A DNA stretch of 64,000 nucleotides from Bacteroidota bacterium (lineage in GTDB: Bacteria > Bacteroidota > Bacteroidia > Chitinophagales > Chitinophagaceae). The stretch spans positions 1 through 64,000 of the forward strand of contig JABDCE010000003.1 of assembly GCA_013288285.1 (NCBI GenBank). The letters run 5' to 3'. Under the pieces are notes generated by a model, which did not search any database, was not told where the DNA came from, and saw only the letters and a program-made list of their open reading frames with translations. The position numbers and the translations under genes are program-made. Below are positions 54,336 to 63,084 of this stretch, piece after piece. Position 1 is the stretch's first letter, and each line of letters starts with the position of its first letter.

Positions 54336-54983
54336 ATGAAAAACCGCATCGCTATTCTGGGCATACACACGGGCATCGGCAAAACCATTGCCTCAGCTGT
54401 AATAGCGGAAGCAACAGGCGCCGACTACTGGAAACCGGTACAGGCAGGAATAGAAGAGCGTGACGCTGATACAGTACGACAATTGATCAGCAACGGAACA
54501 GGCAGGGTACACAAGGAGGCCATATTACTTTCAGCGCCCATGTCGCCACATGCTGCTGCGGCTATTGATAATGTAGAGGTAGACTATACAACATTCCAAT
54601 GGCCACAGACCGACAAAGTATTGCTGGTAGAAACAGCAGGTGGTATATTATCGCCCATGTCTGCCACTACCACCATGGCGGATTTTGTGACGCACTATCA
54701 ATTGCCGGCGATATTAGTGGTGCAGAATTACTTAGGCAGTATCAATCATTCATTACTAAGCATAGAAGTGTTGAAGAATAGGGACATTAACCTGCTGGGC
54801 ATAGTAATCAGCGGCGCAGCAAACGATGCATCTGAAACATTTATTGAACAGTACAGCAACACACGAATAATAGCGCGCATACCTGCATTAGACAAGCCTG
54901 ACCAAGCATCAATCAGTATATGCGCTGGCGTAATAAGGTCTGCACTGATAAAGGAACTAACGCTTGCGGGTTTTAAAATCTGA
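54336..54983 (+). CDS. bioD: dethiobiotin synthetase BioD
   Basis: BioD closes the ureido ring of dethiobiotin with ATP and CO2. I chose the ATG at 54336 since MKNRIAILGIHTGIGKTIAS puts the P-loop (GIHTGIGKT) at its normal place; an earlier in-frame start would precede the promoter box. The 215-residue product also has YWKPVQAGIEERDAD (substrate Lys), SAPMSPHAAA, and VETAGGILSPM with the second metal ligand. Length is normal. It is the third gene of the operon, nine bases before bioA. Confidence 0.93.
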   Translation: MKNRIAILGIHTGIGKTIASAVIAEATGADYWKPVQAGIEERDADTVRQLISNGTGRVHKEAILLSAPMSPHAAAAIDNVEVDYTTFQWPQTDKVLLVETAGGILSPMSATTTMADFVTHYQLPAILVVQNYLGSINHSLLSIEVLKNRDINLLGIVISGAANDASETFIEQYSNTRIIARIPALDKPDQASISICAGVIRSALIKELTLAGFKI

Positions 54984-54991
54984 CAGAACAA

Positions 54992-56290
54992 ATGGCAACG
55001 ATACGGCAACGCGACAGTAAAGTGATCTGGCACCCTTACACGCCCATGAAAATATGGCCGGAAGCGATAGCCATAGTAAAAGGGGAGGGCGTATATCTTA
55101 TTGATGAAGACGGCAACCGTTATATTGACGCCATCTCGTCGTGGTGGGTAACCCTGCATGGCCACTCACATCCATACATCGCAGAAAAAGTAAGTAAGCA
55201 GCTAACTGTACTGGAACATTGCATCTTCGCCGGATTCACCCATGAGCCGGCAGTAACGCTTGCTGAGCGCCTGCTGGACATACTGCCACAGGGGATGAGC
55301 AAAATATTTTATTCCGACAATGGCTCTACGGCTGTGGAAGTGGCCATCAAGATGTCGCTGCAATACTGGAACAACAAAGGGATAAAAAAGAAAAAACTTG
55401 TAGCCCTCGAGAACGCTTACCACGGTGACACATTCGGGGCGATGGCTGTAAGCGGGCGGAGTGTGTTTACAGAAGCGTTCACTGATCTCTTGTTTGACGT
55501 TAGCTTTGTACCGTTCCCGTCTAAAGGAAATGAGCAGCAGAGCATAGACGCCTTAGAGACACTCTTAAAAACCGGGAAGGTCGCGGCGTTCATTGTAGAG
55601 CCACTGGTACAAGGCTCTGCCGGGATGATGATGTACAGCCCGGATACACTGGAACAATATTTTCAGCTGTGCAAAAAGTATGATGCACTGATCATAGATG
55701 ATGAAGTGATGACGGGGTTTGGTCGAACCGGGCCGCTCTTTGCCTGTGACCACATCAGCACCCAGCCCGATATTGTTTGCCTGTCGAAAGGGCTTACCGG
55801 GGGATCAATGCCGCTGGGTATTACCGCCTGCGCCCAGCATATCTTCGATGCATTCTATGACGATGACCGCATGAAAACATTGTATCACGGCCACTCATTT
55901 ACTGCCAACCCAATAATGTGCACAGCCGCACTGGCCAGCCTCGACCTTGTGCTTGATGACGCGTGTACAAAAAGCAGGGACCAGATAGCGGAAGCACACA
56001 AAACATTTGCAGCCGGCATTCACGATCACCCCCTTATTGGAGATATACGCCAAACAGGAACCATCATAGCCATTGAATTGAAAACGGGGATTACTTCTTA
56101 CCACAACAACCTGCGTGACGAGCTGTACCGTTTTTTCCTGGGCAAACGCATTGTGATGCGCCCGCTGGGAAACATTATTTATATACTGCCGCCATACTGC
56201 ATCACCATTGCCGAGCTGGAATATATATATGGCTGCATAAAAGAGCTGCTATACGAGCTGCAAGCAAAGCAAGCCTCACCTACTCATTAA
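54992..56290 (+). CDS. bioA: adenosylmethionine--8-amino-7-oxononanoate aminotransferase BioA
   Basis: BioA moves an amino group from S-adenosylmethionine to 8-amino-7-oxononanoate using pyridoxal phosphate. The 432-residue product has WHPYTPMKIWPEA at the N-terminus, the BioA mark SSWWVTLHGHSHP (about residues 48-60), SDNGSTAVEVAIKM, the cofactor Asp in IIDDEVMTGFGRTG, and the Schiff-base Lys in CLSKGLTGGSMPLG (about 271). It is the last gene of the operon. Its 3' end overlaps the convergent membrane protein gene by 11 bases. bioC and bioH, which make the pimeloyl precursor, are not in the window. Confidence 0.96.
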   Translation: MATIRQRDSKVIWHPYTPMKIWPEAIAIVKGEGVYLIDEDGNRYIDAISSWWVTLHGHSHPYIAEKVSKQLTVLEHCIFAGFTHEPAVTLAERLLDILPQGMSKIFYSDNGSTAVEVAIKMSLQYWNNKGIKKKKLVALENAYHGDTFGAMAVSGRSVFTEAFTDLLFDVSFVPFPSKGNEQQSIDALETLLKTGKVAAFIVEPLVQGSAGMMMYSPDTLEQYFQLCKKYDALIIDDEVMTGFGRTGPLFACDHISTQPDIVCLSKGLTGGSMPLGITACAQHIFDAFYDDDRMKTLYHGHSFTANPIMCTAALASLDLVLDDACTKSRDQIAEAHKTFAAGIHDHPLIGDIRQTGTIIAIELKTGITSYHNNLRDELYRFFLGKRIVMRPLGNIIYILPPYCITIAELEYIYGCIKELLYELQAKQASPTH

Positions 56291-58082
56291 ACCCATAGGC
56301 CCGGATGTCATCCACTGTCACTTCTTTATTGCTCAGCACATTCTTGAACCATATCTGCAGGGTATCATAGTGTTCCTTTGGCAGCTTCATGTCCAGCGAG
56401 ATATCCTTGGTCTCACCGGCATTCAACAACCGCTGCACCCGCAACATATTGTACCGCGCGCTTTTGTTAGTATCTGTTTCACCTGCCACTTTCAGCTTTA
56501 CAATAAACTGGGCCATGTTCCATCCTTCGCCCTCCCGGTCATCACAGTGAAACGTTCCTGTTACCCGTATCCACTGCATATCTTTCCCGGTAAATGGTAT
56601 GCTTAATACCGGCGTTAATTGTCCGCCCTTAATCAATAGTGATCGATTGCCATTGATGGCCTTGGTGGTATAGAATGTACCAGTGTCCTTTTCAAAATCG
56701 TTCTGATAGATCAACCTCATATTCTTTGGTGTCCCTTCAAACAGGTCAGTATTGTCGCGCAGCACTACTGTACCATCCGGTGCGCTCCACTTGCCAGCCA
56801 CCCGCCAGAAATAACGGTTGGTCATAAAGTCGGGATCATACAATTTGCCTTTATGGTAATGGTAGGTGATCCACACATTCATGTAAAGGAACACCAGGAC
56901 AAAAGGCATGAGTATCCACCCCAGCCATTTACGACTAACGGATGCCTGCGCAAGGGCCGCTAATGGGAATGCCAATACCGGGTAGCTTTGTATCATAGCA
57001 CGACCGCCATATATCCATACATCCCACGAGCATACGATGTAATAATTGAGAAAAAAGAACGCCAGGATCGCTACTTTGTTCTTACCATTCCTGAGAAAGG
57101 GAATAATACCTATGAATGCAAAGATGAGCATGGGTGCATAGATGAGCCAGCCACTCCGGAAGCTGAAGGTATATGGCCTGAAATTAGGGTGGCGGAAAGA
57201 GAAACCCTGATCACCGTAGCTGTATACCAGCCAGTGCCCCGACACATATTTCCAGTAGAGGAGTTGTATACTTACTACCAGGAATGCGCATAAAACTGCG
57301 ATACCTAAAGATCTGAAATGCCTAGCGTACAATGCCAGTTGCTTGCGCATCTGCGCTGGCCCGATGCTCTCCATTCCCCACAGCATGGGAATAAGCAGGG
57401 ATATGATGTCGGTAAAACGGGTAAGAGTAGCCAGGCCTACCAATAAACCGATCCTTATGGCATACTTTGTTTTGAACGACTGATAGAAGTAGTGAGTATT
57501 GAGCAGCAGGAACACATACACCGTAAATAACCAGCTATGAGACATGCCATTGTCTATGGCGGCGTACTCGAGGTAATTACTTCCCGCTGCCAGCAAAAAC
57601 AACGTTATCGCTACCGCTGCATCGCTATAATAATAAAGCAGCAGCTTTCTTAAATACCAAAGGCCGAGTATAGCTACCAGGAAACCACCCAATTGCACGG
57701 CCAGCTGATACGGCAGAGAAAAACCATCCTGCGGATATCCCATCATACCTGCTGCCAGGTGTGCCACCGCAAAGAACGGGAGATACATTACCGCCATGCC
57801 GGACGAGTATTTCATCACATAATTACCGTTATCCACTTTTATTGCCTGCTGGAAATCAGCATTGGTAGGGTGGTATTTAGCGATTATGCTATCCTTAAAG
57901 CCTTGCTGCTTAATATCTTTATAGATGAACAAAGACGGTAAGTACCAGTAGTAGCCCGATACATCCCATGAGATAGCAGCTTCGGAGTCGGGCTGCTTCC
58001 AGCGGGGATAAAAAACGAAACTGGTATAGCACATGACTGCTACACATAAAAACCAAGCATACCGGGAAAGGTTATTGTTCAT
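56280..58082 (-). CDS. polytopic membrane protein, GT-C glycosyltransferase-like
   Basis: The product of about 600 residues begins MNNNLSRYAWFL at the ATG 58082; the frame upstream offers only a TTG. It has about ten to twelve membrane helices in residues 10-430. The first outer loop has WDVSGYYWYLPSLFIYKDI with an acidic residue where ArnT/PMT-type glycosyltransferases have their catalytic Asp, and GLATLTRFTDIISLLIPMLW resembles the same group. The last 170 residues are a soluble beta-rich domain (GTFHCDDREGEGW), possibly sugar-binding. I infer a glycosyltransferase using a lipid-linked sugar; substrate unknown. Confidence 0.7.
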   Translation of the reverse strand: MNNNLSRYAWFLCVAVMCYTSFVFYPRWKQPDSEAAISWDVSGYYWYLPSLFIYKDIKQQGFKDSIIAKYHPTNADFQQAIKVDNGNYVMKYSSGMAVMYLPFFAVAHLAAGMMGYPQDGFSLPYQLAVQLGGFLVAILGLWYLRKLLLYYYSDAAVAITLFLLAAGSNYLEYAAIDNGMSHSWLFTVYVFLLLNTHYFYQSFKTKYAIRIGLLVGLATLTRFTDIISLLIPMLWGMESIGPAQMRKQLALYARHFRSLGIAVLCAFLVVSIQLLYWKYVSGHWLVYSYGDQGFSFRHPNFRPYTFSFRSGWLIYAPMLIFAFIGIIPFLRNGKNKVAILAFFFLNYYIVCSWDVWIYGGRAMIQSYPVLAFPLAALAQASVSRKWLGWILMPFVLVFLYMNVWITYHYHKGKLYDPDFMTNRYFWRVAGKWSAPDGTVVLRDNTDLFEGTPKNMRLIYQNDFEKDTGTFYTTKAINGNRSLLIKGGQLTPVLSIPFTGKDMQWIRVTGTFHCDDREGEGWNMAQFIVKLKVAGETDTNKSARYNMLRVQRLLNAGETKDISLDMKLPKEHYDTLQIWFKNVLSNKEVTVDDIRAYGFNE

Positions 58083-58246
58083 AGCCACATGGGGTCTGTG
58101 GCTAAGGTAGTTCAATTTAGATAAATAGTATAAGAGTATCTTTTATGCAACTTATTGTTAAACTCTGCCAATAACATTTGGTCAAACCAATGCGTTACCT
58201 AATTTTACATCAATACGATTTTGAACCATTTTTTTAATTCTCTACA

Positions 58247-58774
58247 TTGAAGGCTACTCGTCAGATCCTGATAACAACCATCCTCACATTATTCGCGTTT
58301 GGAAGCGTGGTATATACCAGTTGCAAAAACAAATGTGGTAGCACCACCTGTCAGAACGGGGGTACGTGTACAGACAACATCTGTGTATGCCCTACCGGCT
58401 ATTCCGGTAATGCCTGCCAGACCGGATGGTCTGACGCCAGTATCGGCACTTACAATTGTACACGGTCGAACTGCATTCCTGCCGTAATCGGCGCTACGAC
58501 ATGGATAAGTGCAGTGACCAAGGATGCTACCAATGGCGGATATACTATTGACATCTCGAACTTCGATAATTCCAACACTACGATCGTAGGCACCATAGAT
58601 AGCGCTATCAGTGGCACCAACCGCATCACCATTAGCCCTGCTGTTGGCTCTTATGGTATAAATGCTACCGGTACATTTACAGCTACCAGCAACACCATCA
58701 ACCTGCACTTTACCACGGCCTCTGCCACGGGTGGCGTGGGCTATACGTGCTATATGACACTGGTGAAGCAATAA
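58247..58774 (+). CDS. EGF-like domain lipoprotein
   Basis: The product of about 175 residues starts with a TTG (no ATG is in reach before the signal sequence), then a hydrophobic stretch ending VVYTSC, a lipobox. Directly behind lies an EGF-like domain (about residues 26-58) with the cysteine spacing of CGSTTCQNGGTCTDNICVC and GYSGNACQTG. The rest (about 60-175) is a beta-rich domain with no family that I recognise, ending CYMTLVKQ. Such EGF-bearing lipoproteins are frequent in Chitinophagaceae, of unknown role. It is a single-gene unit. Confidence 0.8.
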   Translation: MKATRQILITTILTLFAFGSVVYTSCKNKCGSTTCQNGGTCTDNICVCPTGYSGNACQTGWSDASIGTYNCTRSNCIPAVIGATTWISAVTKDATNGGYTIDISNFDNSNTTIVGTIDSAISGTNRITISPAVGSYGINATGTFTATSNTINLHFTTASATGGVGYTCYMTLVKQ

Positions 58775-58844
58775 CAGACAACAGTTGTCGCCATTCGTAC
58801 CAATCAATAAATTTTCAGGAAAATAAAACGGATTTGTTGTCCGA

Positions 58845-59171
58845 TTACACAGCGAAGCTTTCGCCGCAACCGCAGCTACGGCTTGCATTGGGATTACTGA
58901 AGTGGAAACCTTTTCCATTCAGCCCATCAGAAAAATCAAGGGTAGTATCGCAGAGATAAAGAAAGCTTTTCAGGTCGGTAACCACCTTTACACCCTGATC
59001 TTCAAACACCTGGTCCCTTGGCTGCGCTTCGTTATCGAAATCGAGCTTGTAAGACAGGCCGGAGCAACCGCCCCCCACTACACTTACACGAAGGAAATAG
59101 TCATCGCCCAGGCCGGAATCCTGCTTCAGCTTTGTTACTTTTTCCTTCGCTTTATCACTTACGTAAATCAT
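58845..59171 (-). CDS. iscA: HesB/IscA family iron-sulfur assembly protein
   Basis: A-type carriers accept [Fe-S] clusters from IscU and pass them to target enzymes such as BioB. The 108-residue product has the three conserved cysteines in GGGCSGLSYKL (about residue 36) and SCGCGESF (about 100 and 102), and the fold mark MIYVSDKAKEKVTKLK. Length is normal. It could equally be called erpA or sufA; the place behind iscU favours iscA. It is the last gene of iscS-iscU-iscA, 95 bases after iscU. Confidence 0.9.
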   Translation of the reverse strand: MIYVSDKAKEKVTKLKQDSGLGDDYFLRVSVVGGGCSGLSYKLDFDNEAQPRDQVFEDQGVKVVTDLKSFLYLCDTTLDFSDGLNGKGFHFSNPNASRSCGCGESFAV

Positions 59172-59266
59172 TGTTGTTCTTTTTAGTACTTAGTAGATAG
59201 TAGTTAGTATATAGTCGGACGACAATGTACTAATTACTATGTACTACTTACCATCTACCAATCTTA
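59172..59266. repeat. AGTTAGT-type word repeats with an inverted partner
   Basis: The spacer between iscU and iscA has TAGTACTTAGTAGATAGTAG at 59185-59206 or so and a nearly complementary run (ACTATGTACTACTTACCATC) about 30 bases later. The words are imperfect heptamers of the AGTTAGT/AGTAGAT kind. Confidence 0.5.
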
Positions 59267-59683
59267 TTAATGTGCTTTCTTCTCAGCTACCAGTTCAGGT
59301 AATCCGTTCTTAACCCGGTAGTCATTTATCGCCGCTTTAATGGCGTCTTCTGCCAGTACAGAGCAATGGATCTTCACCGGAGGCAGGTTCAGCTCTTCCA
59401 CTATGTCCATATTGTCTATAGCAAGCGCCTGGTCTACCGTTTTGCCTTTCAGCCATTCTGTAGCCAGTGACGATGAGGCTATGGCAGAACCGCAACCAAA
59501 CGTCTTGAACTTTGCATCACTGATCAGCCCGCTTGCTTCATCCACTTCTATCTGCAGGCGCATTACATCGCCACATTCCGGCGCACCCACCAGGCCTGTA
59601 CCTACATTGGTCTTTGATTTGTCCAGTGTCCCTACGTTCTTAGGGTTGGAGTAGTGATCTATTACTTTATCTGAGTATGCCAT
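59267..59683 (-). CDS. iscU: iron-sulfur cluster scaffold protein IscU
   Basis: IscU is the scaffold on which IscS-derived sulfur and iron form a [2Fe-2S] cluster. I chose the ATG at 59683 because MAYSDKVIDHYSNPKNVGTL is the standard IscU start; upstream codons fall in a repeat-like spacer. The 138-residue product has the three cluster cysteines in GAPECGDVMRLQ (about residue 37), FKTFGCGSAIASSS (about 63) and KIHCSVLAEDAI (about 106), and the LPPVK motif that HscA binds. It lies between iscS and iscA; hscA, hscB, fdx and iscR are absent here. Confidence 0.96.
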   Translation of the reverse strand: MAYSDKVIDHYSNPKNVGTLDKSKTNVGTGLVGAPECGDVMRLQIEVDEASGLISDAKFKTFGCGSAIASSSLATEWLKGKTVDQALAIDNMDIVEELNLPPVKIHCSVLAEDAIKAAINDYRVKNGLPELVAEKKAH

Positions 59684-59689
59684 GATTTT

Positions 59690-59832
59690 TTCAATTTGGT
59701 AATTTGACGATTCGGCAATGAGACAATTTGGCAATTAGCAAATGTATCAGCCCTTTTATTTAGTTATTCTATTTTAAATTCTTTTTACAACATTAAAAAC
59801 AATTGGCTAATTGCCGAATTGCTTCATTATCT
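59690..59832. repeat. CAATTTGG-type word repeats with an inverted partner
   Basis: In the iscS-iscU spacer a run with TTCGGCAATGAGACAATTTG and GGCAATTAGC (about 59711-59741) faces a reverse-complement-like run with CAATTGGCTAATTGCCGAAT (about 59800-59820). The two can pair in part across about 60 AT-rich bases. Confidence 0.5.
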
Positions 59833-59838
59833 AATTCA

Positions 59839-61059
59839 TTAATGGTGCGCCCACTCAATAGCATTGATGTCTACACCTTCTTTGAACATTTCCCACAGCG
59901 GGCTCATCTCGCGCAGCTTGATCACCGTTTCCTTTATTGCCTTTATGGTAAAGTCTATTTGTTCATCAGTGGTAAAACGTCCCAGCCCGAAACGCAGCGA
60001 ACTGTGAGCCAGGTCGTCTCCCAATCCCAAAGCCTTCAATACATAAGATGGTTCCAGCGAAGCCGATGTGCAGGCCGAGCCACTTGACAAAGCGATATTC
60101 TTGTTAAAGCCCATCATCAGCCCTTCGCCCTCTACATATTTGAAAGAGATATTGGCTGTATGCGGCAGGCGGTGTTCCCTGTTGCCGTTCACATAAGTCT
60201 CTTCCAACTCCATGAGTGAATTTTCAAGACGGTCACGCATTTTGCTCAGGCGCTTTGATTCGCTTTCCATTTCGTTCATGCACAATTCACACGCCTTACC
60301 GAAACCTACGATAGAAGGAACGTTGAGCGTACCGCTGCGCATGCCGCGCTCGTGCCCTCCGCCGTCCATCTGGCTGGTCACTTTCACACGCGGGTTCTTA
60401 CGACGAACATACAATGCGCCCACGCCTTTGGGGCCATACATTTTATGTGCGCTGAACGCCATCAGGTCTATACCGTCGGCATTTACATCCACCGGTATCT
60501 TGCCCACAACCTGTGTACCGTCTGTAAAGAACAATACTCCGTGCTTACGGGCAATTTTGCTGATCGCTTTTACATCCTGTATCACACCGGTCTCGTTATT
60601 GCCGTACATTATGGCAATAAGTATTGTTTTATCAGTTACGGCCTTCTCCAGTTCGGCCATATCTATGAGGCCATCTTCCTTCACATCCAGGTAGGTAACC
60701 TGCCCGCCCAGTTTTTCAATGTGCTTACAGGTATCCAGCACGGCTTTATGCTCGGTAGTGCAGGTGATGATGTGATCGCCTTTAGACGCATACATCTCAT
60801 ACACACCCTTTATCGCCAGGTTGTCGGCTTCTGTAGCCCCTGATGTTAAGATTATTTCTTTTGGATCAGCATTGATCAGCTTCGCGATCTGCTCACGGGA
60901 ATAGTCCACAGCTTCTTCTGCCACCCAGCCAAACGAGTGGTTACGGCTGGCGGCATTGCCAAATTTTTCAATGAAATACGGCAACATTGCTTCCAGCACA
61001 CGCGGATCCATCGGGGTCGTCGCGTTATTATCCAGGTATATCGGCAAATTCAATTCCAT
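59839..61059 (-). CDS. iscS: cysteine desulfurase IscS
   Basis: IscS takes sulfur from cysteine, with pyridoxal phosphate, and passes it to IscU. The 406-residue product has [20 protein letters not shown] at the N-terminus, [14 protein letters not shown], the cofactor Lys in [19 protein letters not shown] (about residue 206), and the active-site Cys in [17 protein letters not shown] (about 331). The 406-residue length and the Cys loop mark the group I (IscS/NifS) type rather than SufS. It is the first gene of the operon, with a divergent promoter region shared with the epimerase gene. Confidence 0.96.
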   Translation of the reverse strand: MELNLPIYLDNNATTPMDPRVLEAMLPYFIEKFGNAASRNHSFGWVAEEAVDYSREQIAKLINADPKEIILTSGATEADNLAIKGVYEMYASKGDHIITCTTEHKAVLDTCKHIEKLGGQVTYLDVKEDGLIDMAELEKAVTDKTILIAIMYGNNETGVIQDVKAISKIARKHGVLFFTDGTQVVGKIPVDVNADGIDLMAFSAHKMYGPKGVGALYVRRKNPRVKVTSQMDGGGHERGMRSGTLNVPSIVGFGKACELCMNEMESESKRLSKMRDRLENSLMELEETYVNGNREHRLPHTANISFKYVEGEGLMMGFNKNIALSSGSACTSASLEPSYVLKALGLGDDLAHSSLRFGLGRFTTDEQIDFTIKAIKETVIKLREMSPLWEMFKEGVDINAIEWAHH

Positions 61060-61087
61060 ACAATTATCCTTGAGACACAGTTTTGCA

Positions 61088-61095
61088 CAAAATTA
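61088..61095 (-). promoter_or_regulatory. -7 promoter box of the isc operon
   Basis: On the minus strand this reads TAATTTTG, 28 bases before the iscS ATG. It lies 13 bases from the oppositely directed candidate box of the epimerase gene. Confidence 0.4.
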
Positions 61096-61108
61096 CGTCA
61101 AAACTCGT

Positions 61109-61116
61109 TACTTTCG
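61109..61116 (+). promoter_or_regulatory. candidate -7 box of the epimerase gene
   Basis: TACTTTCG is one base off TANNTTTG; a TTTG at 61082-61085 lies 23 bases upstream as a possible -33 element. The ATG is 54 bases downstream. The pair overlaps the isc promoter box on the other strand. Confidence 0.35.
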
Positions 61117-61170
61117 GGCCCTTCCTGATTGCAGGTTTATATGTAGCCATCGTTAAAAACTATATGTTAA

Positions 61171-61572
61171 ATGCTAAAAATTGAACATCTGGGTATCGCA
61201 GTAAAGGAACTGGCCGTTTCGGTGCCGTTATTTGAGCAACTGCTGAATACACCTTGCTATAAAACAGAAACTGTTGCATCTGAAGGGGTAAACACAGCCT
61301 TCTTCCTCACCGGCGACGCCAAGGTAGAACTGCTGGAAGCTACAAAAGAAGACAGCCCCATCTCTAAATTCATTGGTAAAAAAGGAGAAGGCATCCACCA
61401 CATTGCTTTTGAGGTAGAAAATATTGAAGCAGAAATGAAACGGCTAAGCGCGCTGGGGTTTGAGCTGCTCAACGAAACGCCTAAAAACGGGGCCGACAAC
61501 AAACTTGTCTGCTTTCTGCATCCTAAAACCACCAATGGCGTGCTTATAGAGCTGTGCCAGGAAAGAAAGTAA
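61171..61572 (+). CDS. mce: methylmalonyl-CoA epimerase
   Basis: The enzyme interconverts the (S) and (R) forms of methylmalonyl-CoA in propionate metabolism. The 133-residue product is a vicinal-oxygen-chelate protein: metal ligands are in KIEHLGIAVKEL (His about residue 6), EGIHHIAFEVENI (His about 72-73) and GVLIELCQ (Glu about 129), with the mid-part VAFFLTGDAKVELLEATKED-like strand. Length is normal. The mutase genes mutA/mutB are not in the window. Confidence 0.92.
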   Translation: MLKIEHLGIAVKELAVSVPLFEQLLNTPCYKTETVASEGVNTAFFLTGDAKVELLEATKEDSPISKFIGKKGEGIHHIAFEVENIEAEMKRLSALGFELLNETPKNGADNKLVCFLHPKTTNGVLIELCQERK

Positions 61573-61633
61573 CCGGTCAATTCGCTGGGATTGGCCTATA
61601 TTTTACTATTATTGTTCTGTTAATTGATCTTAC

Positions 61634-62299
61634 ATGAAAAAAACACTGCTTACACTAACTATACTTGCCACCTGTGCCATTACATCATTTGGTCAGAAAT
61701 ACAGAGTGAAACTGGAAACCGAATACGGCACCATATCCATGATACTGTATGACAATACCCCGCTCAACACCGCCAATATGGTGAAGCAGGCCAAAGACCA
61801 TACTTACGACAGTACGTTGTTTCACCGCATCATACCCCAATTCATGATACAGGGCGGCGACCCCGATTCAAAGAACGCAAAGCCAGGCCAGATGCTGGGT
61901 AATGGCGGATTGAAGTACACGGTACCCGCAGAGATAAATGATGAGGATTACCACAAACGCGGTGCCCTGGGCGTGGCACGTGATGGTAACCCGGAAAAGG
62001 CGGGCTCAGCAAGCCAGTTCTACATAGTAGTAGGCAAAAAATTCACAGATGCAGAACTGGACAATATCTCTTCGCGCACCGGACGTAAGTATACTAAAGA
62101 ACAACGTGATGTGCTAAAAACGCAGGGTGGGGCGCCACATCTTGATGGCAACTATACTGTTTTTGGTGAAGTGACGGACGGCATGGACGTAGTTGATAAA
62201 ATAGCCGCAGAGCCACGTGATGGGCATGACCGTCCGAATAAGGACGTACGCATACTGAGCCTGAAAGTGAAGAAGAAAAAGAAGTTCCTGATCTTTTAA
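61634..62299 (+). CDS. exported cyclophilin-type peptidylprolyl isomerase
   Basis: The 221-residue product has a signal peptide (ending SFGQ) and a cyclophilin domain that speeds the cis-trans isomerisation of proline bonds in folding proteins. Active-site parts are FHRIIPQFMIQGGD (about residues 55-68), GSASQFYIVVGKK (about 120-132), and HLDGNYTVFGEVTDG (about 173-187). It lies in the periplasm or, if the end remains, is free there; no lipobox is seen. The basic C-terminus KKKKKFLIF is odd but short. It converges on the outer-membrane protein gene with four bases between the stops. Confidence 0.9.
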   Translation: MKKTLLTLTILATCAITSFGQKYRVKLETEYGTISMILYDNTPLNTANMVKQAKDHTYDSTLFHRIIPQFMIQGGDPDSKNAKPGQMLGNGGLKYTVPAEINDEDYHKRGALGVARDGNPEKAGSASQFYIVVGKKFTDAELDNISSRTGRKYTKEQRDVLKTQGGAPHLDGNYTVFGEVTDGMDVVDKIAAEPRDGHDRPNKDVRILSLKVKKKKKFLIF

Positions 62300-62303
62300 G
62301 AGA

Positions 62304-63029
62304 TTACTTCTTGTGCAGTATGTAGTGAAACGCGATATAGAATCCAGGGCTGATCGCATTTCCTGTTAGCGCAGCCGAATAATGGTTGATACCATTTTGC
62401 GGATCGTTGACGCTTATATAGTATGTATTGCGCTCCTGCAGCAGGAGTATATACTGGAAATTCACGCCAATGCCGAGGTACATATCCTTTCCTGCTACAT
62501 CGCCGTAGATGTATTCAAACCCCAGGTTCATTGCGGGAAATATCTTACTGGGGTATTTCACTGAATCAATGGAAGCTTCCATCGTTCCGGCACGGTCACC
62601 TGCTAATGCCAGCCCTTTGCGATTAAAATCTGAAAACCCGATACCACCATATATCAGCAACTGGCTCTGCGAAAAATTGATCACATAGTTCTCATTGAGC
62701 ATCACATTTATATAATTGAAAGTAAGCGCCGCCACATCATTTTTTTCATAGTCCAGTAATGGTAACCTTGTCCTTCCGAAACCGGCAGTAAGTATGGGAA
62801 AGAACTGCACATCTTCCGGTTTGTAAGCTATTCCTATCCGCGGCCCGAAACTGATCTGTCCGTAATTCGCTTGGTGGTTGCTCGTGTTGATCAACTGCGG
62901 GTAACTCACATCTATTGCCGCATACAATTCTATCTGCGCTTGGCAAACCGGCGCAATAAATAAGCAAAACAGTATGGCCACTACTCGCCCAGAACACAAA
63001 CCCCATCTTACTGATACTCGTTCCCTCAT
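62304..63029 (-). CDS. outer-membrane beta-barrel protein, function unknown
   Basis: The 241-residue product starts with a signal sequence ending in CQAQ (about residue 31). The mature part is rich in alternating aromatic and polar residues with stretches such as GQISFGPRIGIAYKPEDV, MNLGFEYIYGDVAGKDMYLG and SPGFYIAFHYILHKK, as in small outer-membrane barrels of 8-10 strands. It has no motif that I can name. The ATG at 63029 follows a charged leader; a later start is not available in frame before the hydrophobic core. Confidence 0.7.
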   Translation of the reverse strand: MRERVSVRWGLCSGRVVAILFCLFIAPVCQAQIELYAAIDVSYPQLINTSNHQANYGQISFGPRIGIAYKPEDVQFFPILTAGFGRTRLPLLDYEKNDVAALTFNYINVMLNENYVINFSQSQLLIYGGIGFSDFNRKGLALAGDRAGTMEASIDSVKYPSKIFPAMNLGFEYIYGDVAGKDMYLGIGVNFQYILLLQERNTYYISVNDPQNGINHYSAALTGNAISPGFYIAFHYILHKK

Positions 63030-63084
63030 TATCTATTAAACGATTTACTCCTCAAAAAAATATTTGATGTCATTACCAAAATCG

